A DNA stretch of 64,000 nt from CAWAPS01 sp963783945 (GCA_963783945.1 CAWAPS010000030.1:71484-135483), one strand, 5' to 3'; counted from the stretch's first letter, positions 1 through 9,134 are shown. The notes: generated by a model from the sequence alone, not told the origin. Numbers and translations are program-made.

Positions 1-1
1 C

Positions 2-2005
2 GCCACCCTCGTCCTGGCCTCGTTCGGGGGGGGCCGGCGCGACAAGCTCAGGGCTCACCTCTCGCTGGGAGTGGTCGGCAGCGTGCTGCTCGTGATCGGG
101 ACCGCGGTCACCTCGTCTACCGCGCTGGCGGCTCTGGTGACGATCCCGGTGACGTTCTGCGTTTTGTTTGCGGGCATAGCCGGGCCGAACGCGGCTTCGG
201 GCGGGACTGCCGCCCTGCTCGCCTACGTGTTGCCGGCGGCGTCTCCCGGGACGATGAGCATGGTCCCTTGGCGCCTGGCCGGATGGTGGCTGGCAACCGT
301 CGCCGGCACTCTGGCCGTCCTGGTCCTTTCGCCCCGGCCGGCCGCGGACCGCCTACGAAACGCCGCCGCTGATTGTGCTAGCGCCGTGTCAACCGAGCTC
401 GAAGCCGCCCTCTCGGGGCGGTGCACCGACGCCGTCGCTCATGACCCGATCGAGGCCAAGCACGCCCTGACAAACGCATTCTCGTCTACTCCCTACCGGC
501 CAACCGGGCTGGCCCGCTCCGACCAGGCCTTGGCCAACCTGGTCGAAACCCTGGAATGGTGCACCACCCTGGTGACCGACATGGTCCGGGAGGGGACCGA
601 TCTGCGCGCCGTGGCCGAGGTCGACCGAGATCTGTTGGCCGAGGCCGCCCGCGTCCTGCGGGCCGTCGCCGACCTCATGACCGGCTCCGCCATCCGCCCC
701 ACACTCGACCGCCTCGAACAGCTTCAGGACGCCAGCGCGGCCCGGATGGCCGCCATTGGAAACAACGGATCCTGCACAGAACGCGACGTGCACATATCGT
801 TCCACGCCCGGATCGTCGCCGCTGCCTCCCGGCGAGCCGCGCTCGATGCCCTCATTGCTCAAGGGCGAGCCGACGACTCCATCGTCGCCGGCGAGCGCCT
901 CCGGTGGAACAACGAGTCGGTCGCCTACCCGGAAGGGACGGGGGGACTGGCCACGCTGCGTGCCGCCCGCCGGCTGGCCGGCGGTCATGCCTCGCTTCGC
1001 TCGACCTGGTTCGTGAACAGCGCAAGGGGTGCGCTGGCGCTGGCGGCCGCGGTCGCGGTCGCTGATCTCGCCGACCTTCAGCACGGCTTCTGGGTCGTGC
1101 TGGGAACTCTGTCGGTTCTGCGGACGAGCGCTTCGGCCACCGGTGCGACCGCGCTCCGGGCCCTCATCGGCACCGTGGCCGGATTTTTCATAGGCGCCGG
1201 CCTCATCCTGGCCATCGGCGACAACACCAGCGCTCTGTGGGCCGCCCTCCCGATCGCCGTCCTGGTGGCCGCCTACTCGCCCGGCACCGCACCCTTCGCC
1301 ATCGGCCAGGCTGCGTTCACTGTCACAGTCAGTGTGCTGTACAACATCCTGGTTCCGGTCGGATGGCAGGTGGGAGTGGTGCGGGTCGAGGACGTCGCGA
1401 TAGGAGCGGCCGTCAGCGCGGTCGTAGGCGTACTGTTCTGGCCGCGGGGCGCCGCTGCGGTAGTGGCCGACGACCTGGCCGACGCCTTCCACGACGGTGG
1501 CCTCTACCTGGTCCAGGCCACCTCCTGGGCGGTTGGGACCAGGCCGGCGCCGCCTGACGCGGCAGTGGCGGCCGCCAACGCCGCGGTTCGCCTGGACGAA
1601 GCGCTGCGGGGCCTGATGGCGGAGCAGGGCACCAAGCGGGTGGCGAAAGAACACGTCTGGCGCTTGGTCGGTGGGTCGATGCGCCTGCGACTAACGGCCC
1701 AGTCGCTTTCGGTGCTGCCGCAACCGGAGGCCTCGACCGACCCAGCCCGGCACGGCCTGGTCGCCGAAGCGGTCCAGCTCGCCGGCTGGTGCGACGGGGT
1801 CGCAGGTCAACTCGGCCGGGCCCCGGCGACGGTGGCGATGGAGCTCGCCAACTCGGTCGGAGGTGACGTGGCTCCGGTGCATACCGAAGAGGGGTATCTC
1901 CTGTGGGTTCGCCATCACCTCGACCACCTGAAGCACCACATAGCCGACCTGGTCGAACCGATCGCCGCGGTCGCCGAGCGCCGCGGGGTTCCGTGGTGGC
2001 GGTGA
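2..2005 (+). CDS. FUSC-family-like integral membrane protein (5' end outside window)
   Basis: The frame is open from base 2 and codes upstream of the first GTG at 71, so the true start lies outside the window. The visible protein has a hydrophobic block at the N-terminus (about residues 1-90 counted from the GTG), a long soluble middle, a second membrane block at about 315-460, and a soluble C-terminal tail. This duplicated membrane-plus-cytosolic layout is that of FUSC/aromatic acid exporter-type proteins (YccS/AaeB-like). The substrate cannot be told from sequence. The family assignment rests on topology and composition, not a single diagnostic motif. Confidence 0.7.
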   Translation, partial: ATLVLASFGGGRRDKLRAHLSLGVVGSVLLVIGTAVTSSTALAALVTIPVTFCVLFAGIAGPNAASGGTAALLAYVLPAASPGTMSMVPWRLAGWWLATVAGTLAVLVLSPRPAADRLRNAAADCASAVSTELEAALSGRCTDAVAHDPIEAKHALTNAFSSTPYRPTGLARSDQALANLVETLEWCTTLVTDMVREGTDLRAVAEVDRDLLAEAARVLRAVADLMTGSAIRPTLDRLEQLQDASAARMAAIGNNGSCTERDVHISFHARIVAAASRRAALDALIAQGRADDSIVAGERLRWNNESVAYPEGTGGLATLRAARRLAGGHASLRSTWFVNSARGALALAAAVAVADLADLQHGFWVVLGTLSVLRTSASATGATALRALIGTVAGFFIGAGLILAIGDNTSALWAALPIAVLVAAYSPGTAPFAIGQAAFTVTVSVLYNILVPVGWQVGVVRVEDVAIGAAVSAVVGVLFWPRGAAAVVADDLADAFHDGGLYLVQATSWAVGTRPAPPDAAVAAANAAVRLDEALRGLMAEQGTKRVAKEHVWRLVGGSMRLRLTAQSLSVLPQPEASTDPARHGLVAEAVQLAGWCDGVAGQLGRAPATVAMELANSVGGDVAPVHTEEGYLLWVRHHLDHLKHHIADLVEPIAAVAERRGVPWWR

Positions 2006-2047
2006 CGGTCCGCCGGCTGCCGCTGTCTACTTCCCGGGCGGCAGGGC

Positions 2048-2263
2048 TCAGTCCGCTTCGAGAATCTCGACTTCGGCATCGACCGTCACCGGCCGTTTGA
2101 ACCACCGGTCGGGGGTGTCCTCGATCAACGCGATCATGTTGTCGCGCCCCATAAAAGGCTGCTCCACCCGAGTGGCTATCAGCTCCATGCCGTCGGGTGT
2201 GCGAATACGGTCCCCGGGACGGATATCGGAACCCTTGGCGGACTTCCACGTACCTGCGGTCAC
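2048..2263 (-). CDS. Small conserved hypothetical protein, 71 aa
   Basis: A short ORF starting at GTG (2261-2263), with a GGAGC-like ribosome site just upstream on the minus strand. The protein begins VTAGTWKSAKGSDIRPGDRI and continues with an acidic, beta-rich sequence containing FMGRDNMIALIEDTPDRWFK. I recall similar short proteins in actinobacteria but know no function. It is convergent with the FUSC-like gene. A much longer reading of the same frame extends across the next gene and is not credible; the GTG start removes that overlap. Confidence 0.55.
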   Translation of the reverse strand: MTAGTWKSAKGSDIRPGDRIRTPDGMELIATRVEQPFMGRDNMIALIEDTPDRWFKRPVTVDAEVEILEAD

Positions 2264-2357
2264 TGGCGCTCCTAATAGACAGTCGGGTCGGACCCAAATG
2301 TAATCGACCCGAACAGCGTGGCCGAATTGCACCCGGTGAAGGAGATAGAACGGCGCC

Positions 2358-3279
2358 ATGGATTTCGATGCGGTCGCGAACGAGTTGTACGCCCTGGCGC
2401 CATCGGAGTTCACCGCGTCGCGCGACGCCCGCGTCGCTGGTGCCCGGCGCGACGGTGACCGCGCCGGCGCAGTTGCGGTGAAAGCCCTCAAGAAGCCCTC
2501 TCCCGCCGCCTGGGCGGTCAACGTCCTGGCCGAGGAGCGATCCGACGATCTGGCCCGGCTTCTCGAACTGGGTGAGCAAATGCGGAGAGCGCAATCGCAG
2601 CTGCGCGCCGACGAGCTCAGACGGTTGGGCCGCCAACGCCAGAGCGCCGTCTCCGGCCTGGCCCGGGAAGCCCGAAGCCTGGTCGCCGCCCGGGGCCATC
2701 CGATCAGTGACGCCGCCGGGCGCCAGGTGGAAGAAACCCTGAATGCGGCGCTGGCCGACCCCGATGCCGCCCGGGCCGTGGTCAGCCGACGCCTGGTGCG
2801 CCCCCTGGAACACACCGGGATGGGACCCGTCGACATCAACCAGGCGGTGGCGGCGGCAGCCGCTCCGGCGGCCAAACCGGTCGCCGGGCCGGCGCCGGCG
2901 TCGGCAGGGGCAGGGGCAGGAAAAGGGACAGGGGCAAAGGCAACCAGCGAAGCTGAAGCGGAAGTCGACCGCCGGCGGGCCGAGGCCGAAGGACTGCGCC
3001 GCCAGCAGGAAACGGCCGAAGCGGAAGTCCGGCGGGCCGAGACGGCGGCCGCCGATTCTGATGCCGCGCTCAGAGAAGCAGAGGAAAGAAGAGCCGCCAC
3101 GTCGGACCACGTTCGCCGGCTGGAACGCGGAACTCGGCGCGGCACGGCGCGAAGCCGAGGCGGCCACGGTCCGGGCCGAGCAGGCCAAACAGGCGCGCCA
3201 CGACGCCGAGCGGTCACTCCAAGCGGCGCGACTGGGAGCCCAAGCGGCGGCTGACCGGTTCTCCGAGCTGGATCGCTAG
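2358..3279 (+). CDS. Coiled-coil hypothetical protein with a C-terminal frameshift
   Basis: The ATG at 2358 opens an alanine/arginine/glutamate-rich protein with a helical N-terminal region, a proline/alanine/glycine-rich linker at about residues 168-195, and then a long charged coiled coil. The frame stays open to 3254, but its last 40 residues turn into arginine/glycine-rich nonsense. Coiled coil of the expected type continues in another frame to a TAG at 3277-3279, ending FSELDR. Removing one C near 3126 joins the two. I read this as one gene of about 306 aa with a one-base insertion, either real or an assembly error. Function unknown; the family seems restricted to actinobacteria. Confidence 0.6.
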
Positions 3280-3290
3280 TTCATGCGTGA

Positions 3291-4589
3291 TCAGCGGGCT
3301 CTGGGCTGATCGACGACGCCGTCATGGGATGGTGACCCGAGCGGACGCTCCGCCAACTCCCTGAACTCATCCGGTGATCCTCGGCCATCGAGTGCGCCAC
3401 CAGTCGAGTAACCGATGACATGGCGGCCGAATTTGGAGCGGATGGCGTCTATCGCCAGGTCGGTCTTCCAGCGCGCCGCGCCACACGGTGTCCCCGGGCG
3501 GGTGGCATCGTCGTCTATGCCAAAGCCCAACTCCAGTTGTACCGGTGATTCGGCCACCAGATGGGAAACCCCCACGGCGAGCAGAGTGACATGGCGCTCT
3601 TCGATATGGTCGGCGAGCGCCGCACCAACCAGTTGCTCGGCCACCTCGGTCAGAGTCAACGTCGAGGCAATGGGAGCGGCCAGAGTGACCGATCGGGTCA
3701 CGTGGCGCAAACCCCGGAAGCGCACTCTGGCCGTCACGGTCCGGCCGCCTATGCCCGCCGCTCTCAGGCGGCTGGCTACCCGGTCGGCCAGATATCCGAG
3801 GGTGGCGCGGATGACCCGCCGCTCGGCGAGGACGAGCCCGAGTGCGGCCTGGGCGCCCACAGAGCCCGCCGAACGACTGGTTTCGACCCGCCTGGGGTCG
3901 ACGTTGCCGGCAAGCGCCACGAGCTTGGCTCCGGTCGCCCGGCCCAACATCCGCTCGAGATGAGGGCTGCCCGCCGCCGCCAGGTCGCCGATCGTGGATA
4001 TACCGGCCTCCGCCAGGCGCGCCCGGTTGGCGGGGCCGACACCCCATATCAGCTGCACCGGCAGCGGATCGAGGAACTCCCGTTCTCGCCCGGGATGGAC
4101 AACGACCAGCCCGTCGGGCTTGGCCACTTGGGACGCCACTTTCGCCAGGTGCTTGGTCCGCGCCACGCCCACTGAGATGTTGAGCCCGATCTCGCCGCGC
4201 ACCCGCCGGCGAATGGCCCGGGCGATGTCCGCCGGGGACCCGAAGAGATGCACCGCCCCGGCCACGTCGAGGAAGGCCTCGTCGATCGAGATGCGCTCGA
4301 CCAGCGGAGTGAAGTCCTCGAACACTCCCATGACCATGTCCCCCAGTCGCTGGTACTCGCGGAAGTGGCCGCGGACGAAAACCAACCCCGGGCACAATCT
4401 CTCGGCCCTCCATCCGGGCATGCCGGCGTGCACCCCGAGCCGACGCGCCTCATAGGAGGCAGCGAGAACCACGCCCTGACCGACGGCCACCGGCCGGCCC
4501 CGCAACGAGGCGTCCAGGAGCTGTTCGGCCGAGGCATAGAAGGCATCGAGATCGGCATGGAGGATCGTGGCACCGCCGGTCCGGTCCAT
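3291..4589 (-). CDS. dinB: DNA polymerase IV (Y-family translesion polymerase)
   Basis: The 432-aa product has the Y-family signatures in order: HADLDAFYASAEQ at residues 11-23 with the first catalytic Asp, the YEARRLGVHAGMP fingers motif, and the catalytic RISIDEAFLDVAG with its Asp-Glu pair. Next come the SVGVARTKHLAKVAS motif, a helix-hairpin-helix region (IWGVGPANRARLAEAGI) and the little-finger domain. Length fits DinB. It inserts nucleotides opposite damaged bases. The ATG at 4587-4589 lies 7 nt downstream of a TAGGCT -10 hexamer (4597-4602, minus strand), suggesting a leaderless mRNA. A perfect LexA box just upstream indicates SOS control. Confidence 0.96.
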   Translation of the reverse strand: MDRTGGATILHADLDAFYASAEQLLDASLRGRPVAVGQGVVLAASYEARRLGVHAGMPGWRAERLCPGLVFVRGHFREYQRLGDMVMGVFEDFTPLVERISIDEAFLDVAGAVHLFGSPADIARAIRRRVRGEIGLNISVGVARTKHLAKVASQVAKPDGLVVVHPGREREFLDPLPVQLIWGVGPANRARLAEAGISTIGDLAAAGSPHLERMLGRATGAKLVALAGNVDPRRVETSRSAGSVGAQAALGLVLAERRVIRATLGYLADRVASRLRAAGIGGRTVTARVRFRGLRHVTRSVTLAAPIASTLTLTEVAEQLVGAALADHIEERHVTLLAVGVSHLVAESPVQLELGFGIDDDATRPGTPCGAARWKTDLAIDAIRSKFGRHVIGYSTGGALDGRGSPDEFRELAERPLGSPSHDGVVDQPRAR

Positions 4590-4604
4590 GGACAGCAGCC
4601 TACT

Positions 4605-4618
4605 CGAACATATGTTCG
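4605..4618. promoter_or_regulatory. LexA (SOS) box
   Basis: CGAACATATGTTCG is a perfect 14-bp palindrome and matches the Gram-positive/actinobacterial LexA consensus (CGAAC-N4-GTTCG). It sits immediately upstream of the dinB -10 hexamer at 4597-4602, where a bound repressor would block initiation. The DUF429 gene starts 60 bp away on the other strand and could also be affected. Confidence 0.9.
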
Positions 4619-4640
4619 GGAACGGACGGGGGCGATCAGC

Positions 4641-4678
4641 TTCGACACCGGCGCGTGCGTGGGCTTAGGGTCCCTGTT
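4641..4678 (+). promoter_or_regulatory. Promoter of the DUF429 gene (leaderless)
   Basis: TTCGAC at 4641-4646 may act as -35, and TAGGGT at 4666-4671 is a good actinobacterial -10. The GTG chosen as start (4679) lies 7 nt after the hexamer, so transcription would begin at or next to the start codon. The 19-nt spacer is long; the -10 is the stronger evidence. Confidence 0.55.
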
Positions 4679-5653
4679 GTGCTCACGGCCGGGATCGATC
4701 TCTCCTCCCAGGCGAGCCACACCGCGGCGTGCGTGATCGATTGGTCAGACGGCCGGGCCGCGGTCACGGACCTGACCGTGGGCGTGACCGACGGGGCGAT
4801 CAGCAGGCTGATAACCGAGGTGGACAAGGTAGGAATGGACGTTCCCCTGGGCTGGCCTATCTCGTTCGCCCGGGCGGTGGCCAAGCACTCCGAAGACGGT
4901 TCCTGGCCCGCCGACTACTCCCACGCCGACACCTCGCTGTACCGGTTCCGTAAGACCGACCTTTGGGTCTGGAAGACTTTCGAGACGTCACCTCCGCTGT
5001 CGGTGTCCACCGACCGCATCGCCCTACCCGCCATGCGGGCCGCTGCGCTTCTGTCCCGTCTTCCCGAGCGACCTCGGCTGGATGGCTCAGGTGTGGTGGT
5101 AGAGGTCTATCCGGCCGCCACATTGCGCCGGTGGGGCTTTCCCTGGCGGGGCTACAAACGCCACGAGAACGCGGACGCCCGCTGCGAGCTGGTCGAGTCG
5201 GTTTGGCGGAGGATATCGAGCTGGTTGACGATCGGCGATGCCGAGATCGACCGATGCCGGTCGAGCGATGACGCCCTGGATGCTCTCATCGCGGGGCTGG
5301 CGGCCCGGGCGGCGGCGGTCGGGCTGGTCGAGCCCGTCCCGCCGAGCCTTCGGAGCGCGGCCCTCCGCGAGGGCTGGATATCCATCCCCCGACCCGGTTC
5401 CCTGGATCAGCTGCCACTGGGAACGGCAAGGCGCCGGCCTCGGGTTAGGGTGGGCTCACAGCCCAGAGTTCGCCGAAAGGGAGCCAATATGACGCGCCCC
5501 AGAGGAACCGACACGAATCCAGATCCCGATTCGTCGAATGCTGGAAGCGAGAGCGGGCCCGGCCCGGAAGACGACCCGTACCTGGACCGCCAGGAGGAGG
5601 ACTCTTTCCCGGCATCCGATCCTCATAGCGACTGGGCCGGCCCGCCCGTGTGA
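4679..5653 (+). CDS. DUF429 family protein, reading through into a small C-terminal ORF
   Basis: The protein opens LTAGIDLSSQASHTAACVID, the RNase H-like strand pattern of DUF429, followed by VGMDVPLGWP and an EVYPAATLRRWG motif typical of this family. DUF429 proteins are predicted nucleases of unknown role. I chose GTG 4679 over GTG 4655 because a -10 hexamer lies 7 nt upstream. The natural DUF429 domain seems to end near 5440. The frame then continues without a stop through a promoter-like stretch and a separate small protein starting at ATG 5489. Either the stop codon has been lost, giving a fusion, or the last 70 residues are not normally part of this protein. Confidence 0.75.
   Translation: MLTAGIDLSSQASHTAACVIDWSDGRAAVTDLTVGVTDGAISRLITEVDKVGMDVPLGWPISFARAVAKHSEDGSWPADYSHADTSLYRFRKTDLWVWKTFETSPPLSVSTDRIALPAMRAAALLSRLPERPRLDGSGVVVEVYPAATLRRWGFPWRGYKRHENADARCELVESVWRRISSWLTIGDAEIDRCRSSDDALDALIAGLAARAAAVGLVEPVPPSLRSAALREGWISIPRPGSLDQLPLGTARRRPRVRVGSQPRVRRKGANMTRPRGTDTNPDPDSSNAGSESGPGPEDDPYLDRQEEDSFPASDPHSDWAGPPV
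5446..5488 (+). promoter_or_regulatory. Putative internal promoter and RBS for a small ORF
   Basis: TAGGGT at 5446-5451 is a consensus-like -10 within the 3' end of the DUF429 frame. It is followed by GAAAGGGAG (about 5475-5483) placed correctly before ATG 5489. Together they suggest that the small C-terminal ORF is also expressed alone. Confidence 0.4.
5489..5653 (+). CDS. Small acidic protein (54 aa) with a DSFPASDP motif
   Basis: In frame with, and embedded in, the 3' end of the DUF429 ORF. It has its own Shine-Dalgarno (GAAAGGGAG) and an upstream -10 hexamer. The product is acidic and disordered, ending EEDSFPASDPHSDWAGPP. DSFPASDP-type endings recur in small stress-associated hypothetical proteins of many bacteria (recalled, not searched). 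I infer an independent gene whose upstream neighbour has lost its stop codon. Function unknown. Confidence 0.5.
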   Translation: MTRPRGTDTNPDPDSSNAGSESGPGPEDDPYLDRQEEDSFPASDPHSDWAGPPV

Positions 5654-5788
5654 GAGAGGTCCGGTCGCCGGCCAGAGGGCTACAACACCACGGCAGGCGG
5701 AACCTTTCCCCCGTGTCATCGGCCCACATGCTGATGTATGGTCGCCAGCAAGGTCCTTGGGCACCACCGGGGAGGAAAGGGAAAGGTC

Positions 5789-6556
5789 ATGTCAGAGCAC
5801 GCTGAGCATGCCGCGGGCACCCCCTCTTGGGTAGACATCGGAACAGACGTGGAAGCGGCGAAGGGCTTCTACGGGCAGATATTCGGGTGGGAAGCGCTAT
5901 CCGCCGGCCCCCCCGAGGAGACCGGCGGATACGGGTTCTTCACCAAGGCCGGGAAGATGGTCGCCGGCTTCGGGCCCCAGCAAAACCCGGGTCCGCCAGT
6001 GTGGGCGGTCTACGTGTCAACTGACGACGTGACCGACACCGCAGCCAAGGTGGAGAAAGCCGGCGGCAAGGTGGTGGTCCCGCCGATGGATGTGATGACG
6101 GCCGGCCGCATGGCGGTGTTCGCCGACTCCACCGGAGCCATCTTCTCGGCGTGGCAGGCGGGTGAGCACCGAGGCGCCGATCTCCTGGGAGAGCCGGGAT
6201 CCATCTGCTGGGTCGAGCTCAACACCCGGGACACGGCGGCGGCCAAGAAGTTCTACCCTGCGGTGTTCGGTTGGACAGAGGAGACTCACGAAGGCGAGAT
6301 GACCTACACCGAGTTTCATCTCGGCGAGCCGTCGGTCGCGGGCATGATGGACATGCCACCTCAGGTACCCGCAGAGGTGCCGTCGCACTGGCTGGTTTAC
6401 TTTGGCGTCGACGACGTCGACGCCTCGACTGACCAGGCCGGAAAGCTCGGAGCAGAAGTGCTCGCCGGCCCCATGGACATACCGGGCGGCGGCCGGTTCA
6501 GCGTGCTCCGTGACCCTCAGGGGGCCCCGTTCGGTCTCTACCGGGGCGGGGCGTAA
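5789..6556 (+). CDS. VOC (glyoxalase/bleomycin-resistance) family protein with two VOC modules
   Basis: Start ATG 5789 is preceded by a strong GGAGGAAAGGGAAAGG purine tract; the earlier GTG at 5738 has none. The 255-aa protein holds two repeats: TPSWVDIGTDVEAAKGFYGQIFGWE ending near FADSTGAIFSAWQ, and SICWVELNTRDTAAAKKFYPAVFGW ending VLRDPQGAPFGLYRG. Each half has the paired beta-alpha-beta-beta-beta pattern of the VOC fold. Such actinobacterial proteins are annotated as hydroxylase/glyoxalase-like, usually without a known substrate. It stands alone between a small gene and a TetR regulator. Confidence 0.85.
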   Translation: MSEHAEHAAGTPSWVDIGTDVEAAKGFYGQIFGWEALSAGPPEETGGYGFFTKAGKMVAGFGPQQNPGPPVWAVYVSTDDVTDTAAKVEKAGGKVVVPPMDVMTAGRMAVFADSTGAIFSAWQAGEHRGADLLGEPGSICWVELNTRDTAAAKKFYPAVFGWTEETHEGEMTYTEFHLGEPSVAGMMDMPPQVPAEVPSHWLVYFGVDDVDASTDQAGKLGAEVLAGPMDIPGGGRFSVLRDPQGAPFGLYRGGA

Positions 6557-6739
6557 ACCCTCCCGTTGTGACGCCGATCCGGCGCCCGAACCAGGCCCGT
6601 ACAGGGCCGCAATGAACCAGCGCTCAATCATCAGTCAATCAGCGGGCGAGGTCGCCACGGGTACCTGACCGCTCCTGGCGTTCTCGACCGCCTCGTCCTG
6701 GGTATGCACATACCCTCGGCCGCCCGACAGGAGGGCCGC

Positions 6740-7402
6740 ATGGCTGATCGAGAAACGACGACCGGAGCCCCCCTCGGCCGGGTGCCGGGCCCGCAGGAGG
6801 CCGCGCCCCCGCACCCCTCGACGATGACGCCCAGGCAGCGGGCCCGTCGAGAGAGTCTGATCGTGGCGGGCTTGGCCCTCCTCGAATCCCAGGAATACGA
6901 CCGCATCCAGGTGAAAGATGCTTCCGACCGGGCCGGGGTCTCGCTCGGGACGCTGTACAACTACTTCTCCTCGAAGGAGCGACTGTTCGCGGAGGTGCTG
7001 ATTCGCTGGGCCGACGCCCTGCCGCACACCATCAAGAGCCGACCTTTCCACCAAGGATCGCCGGCGGACAGGTTCTTGGAAGCGGTGCATCGAGCTTTCC
7101 TGGCCTTCGAGCGGCAGCCTCACATGGCGCGACTGCTGAACTGGATGGTGTTGTCCACCGATCCCTACGCGGGTGAAGTGCTCCGCCGCATGGAAAGGGC
7201 GACCTCGGACGCCTATATGCAAGCCCTCGCCCTGATGGACCCGGTGCTCGCCAGAATGGTGGTCGACGTGGTCAACTCCGTCTTCGCCATCGCGCTGCGG
7301 GAATGGTCGCTCGGGCGAATATCGATGGGCGTGGCCCACGATCGCCTCGACACGACCATCCGCTTGCTGCTTCCCGAGGTCAGTGAGAACCCGTCAGGCT
7401 GA
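6740..7402 (+). CDS. TetR family transcriptional regulator
   Basis: ATG 6740 follows AGGAGG at a suitable distance, so I prefer it to GTG 6704. After a disordered proline-rich start, the protein has a TetR N-terminal domain: RQRARRESLIVAGLALLES, then the helix-turn-helix IQVKDASDRAGVSLGTLYNY with the conserved YNYFSSKERLF. A helical ligand-binding domain follows. It is convergent with the metal ABC importer and overlaps the end of the last permease gene by 9 bp; the target is unknown. Confidence 0.9.
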   Translation: MADRETTTGAPLGRVPGPQEAAPPHPSTMTPRQRARRESLIVAGLALLESQEYDRIQVKDASDRAGVSLGTLYNYFSSKERLFAEVLIRWADALPHTIKSRPFHQGSPADRFLEAVHRAFLAFERQPHMARLLNWMVLSTDPYAGEVLRRMERATSDAYMQALALMDPVLARMVVDVVNSVFAIALREWSLGRISMGVAHDRLDTTIRLLLPEVSENPSG

Positions 7403-8239
7403 CGGCGTCGATCCCCCGATCGCCCCCACGAGGTCCGTACCGGCCCTGACCGGGCCTCGCCTGCGCCCGGCCCAGGCCCGTCCGACGCCATAGTCGAGGG
7501 CGGCAAAGGTTCCGACCATGAACCCGATGGGCCAATTGGTCTCGTAGGAGATGGCGATGGCCAACCAGACGGTCACCAAAGCGATGGCCACGGATAGGGC
7601 GATGGCAATGGGAGGGCGATCGGTGAAACAGCGGGCGGCCGCAGGAGGTCCGATCATCAGGCTGAAGATGAGCATGGCTCCGACGACCGGCACGGTCATG
7701 GTGGTGGCCACGGCCAGCACGACGAGGAAGGCCATCTCCATGTGGTGACTGCGGATCCCTTTCGCTTCGGCCCCTTCGGGTGCTACCGATGACAGGGTGA
7801 GGGGCCCGTACATGACCGCGATCGCAGCCAGGCTGGCGAGGCCCAGCAGAGCCACGGGAAGCAGCTCCTGGCTGCTCACTCCGAGAACCTCGCCGAACAG
7901 AAGCGAATAGAGCTGCGGTTCGTACTCGCCGCTCCGGCTCAGAAATACCGCTCCGAGGGAAAGCATCACGACGAGGGCCAGCGCCGTCGCCACGTCGTGA
8001 CGGCCTCGGCGTCCGAGGGTGCCGATCCCCAGTGCGGCCAGCACAGAGAACGCCCCCAGGCCCCACAGGACGTTGAAGCCGAACAGGTTGGCCGCGGCTG
8101 CCCCGGCGAAGGCCCCGTTCGGTATGGCATGGGCCGGGAACGCCGAACCGCGAAGGACCACGAAAAATCCGACCACACCGGCGACGACCGCCACGATGGT
8201 GGCGACGATCCAGGCGTTGGTCATAAACGATGCGAACAC
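7394..8239 (-). CDS. Metal ABC transporter permease (ABC-3 family), second permease
   Basis: About 281 aa, strongly hydrophobic, with the ABC-3 layout (WIVATIVAVVAGVVGFFVVLRGSAFPAHAI, then PLTLSSVAPEGAEAKGI before MEMAFLVVLAVATTMTVPVVGAMLIF). The family imports zinc, manganese or iron across the membrane. GTG 8237-8239 begins two nucleotides after the upstream permease stop, so translation is probably coupled; ATG 8224 is an alternative. It is the last gene of a four-gene minus-strand operon. Two different permease genes suggest a heterodimeric channel. Confidence 0.88.
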   Translation of the reverse strand: MFASFMTNAWIVATIVAVVAGVVGFFVVLRGSAFPAHAIPNGAFAGAAAANLFGFNVLWGLGAFSVLAALGIGTLGRRGRHDVATALALVVMLSLGAVFLSRSGEYEPQLYSLLFGEVLGVSSQELLPVALLGLASLAAIAVMYGPLTLSSVAPEGAEAKGIRSHHMEMAFLVVLAVATTMTVPVVGAMLIFSLMIGPPAAARCFTDRPPIAIALSVAIALVTVWLAIAISYETNWPIGFMVGTFAALDYGVGRAWAGRRRGPVRAGTDLVGAIGGSTPSA

Positions 8240-8241
8240 GC

Positions 8242-9129
8242 TCAGACCCGACTCAATCGGCGCCGACCGCCGTCCCTGACCTCCCAAACAGAGGAAGCCA
8301 AGTAGCTGACGAACACGATGGACACGATGAAGAAGCTCACGGGCAGGCCCTCATGGCTCGCGCCCCAATAGGCGCTGTCATAGGCGAGGAGCACCCCGAG
8401 CCACGTGCTCGCGACGCCGACGAGGCAGGCAACCGAGATGGTGGCTGCTATCGACCTGGTCAGCCGGAGGGCGGTGGCCGCAGGCCCGATGAGCAAGGCG
8501 GTTGAGAGTATCGACCCGATCGCGATCGACGAGAGCCCGACAGCAATGGCCAGGGCGACCATGAACAACAAGCCGACCAGACGCACCGGCACCCCTTTCG
8601 TTGCCGCCACCTCTGGGCTGACCGAGGTCAGGAGCAGGGGCCGGTAAACGGCTCCGATGATGCCGAGCGAGATGACGCTGAAAGTAACCACGAGCACCGT
8701 GGTGGACGAGGTGGTGGCGAAGATCGAGCCGAACAGTATGTATTGCGTAGCGCCAGTCGTGGCCGTCGTCGTCGCGTCCAGATACAAGAAGAGGGCGGCC
8801 AGGCCGATCGACGCGCCCAGCACGATGCCGGTGGCAAGGTCGCGTCCCCGAACCCGTTCGACCCCGATCAGATCCATGACGACCGACCCGACCACGCCGA
8901 AACCGACAAACCCGACCGCCGGGTTGAGGCCGGCCAGCACGGCGCCGGAGCCACCCGCGGTCGAGACGTCGGTGAGGGCATGCCCGGCAAAGGACTGACC
9001 GCGGAGCACGGTGAAGACGCCGATCACAGCTGACACGACGGCAGCCAGGCCGCCGACAGTGATCGCGACATGCACCGGTTCGCTGGCGAAGAATCCCGGC
9101 TCGAACACCCACCGGTACACGTCGGCCAT
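8242..9129 (-). CDS. Metal ABC transporter permease (ABC-3 family), first permease
   Basis: The 295-aa protein shows repeated membrane helices with the ABC-3 features VAAVVSAVIGVFTVLRGQSFAGHAL and PLLLTSVSPEVAATKGVPVR, matching the same regions of the next permease. ATG 9129 starts 5 bp after the ATPase stop. It would form the inner-membrane channel with the neighbouring permease and receive metal from the lipoprotein encoded at the head of the operon. Confidence 0.9.
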   Translation of the reverse strand: MADVYRWVFEPGFFASEPVHVAITVGGLAAVVSAVIGVFTVLRGQSFAGHALTDVSTAGGSGAVLAGLNPAVGFVGFGVVGSVVMDLIGVERVRGRDLATGIVLGASIGLAALFLYLDATTTATTGATQYILFGSIFATTSSTTVLVVTFSVISLGIIGAVYRPLLLTSVSPEVAATKGVPVRLVGLLFMVALAIAVGLSSIAIGSILSTALLIGPAATALRLTRSIAATISVACLVGVASTWLGVLLAYDSAYWGASHEGLPVSFFIVSIVFVSYLASSVWEVRDGGRRRLSRV

Positions 9130-9134
9130 GACGG

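Noticed and set aside
1413..3188. A 591-codon minus-strand ORF
   Set aside because: Antisense to the FUSC-like and coiled-coil genes; composition is typical of a shadow frame.
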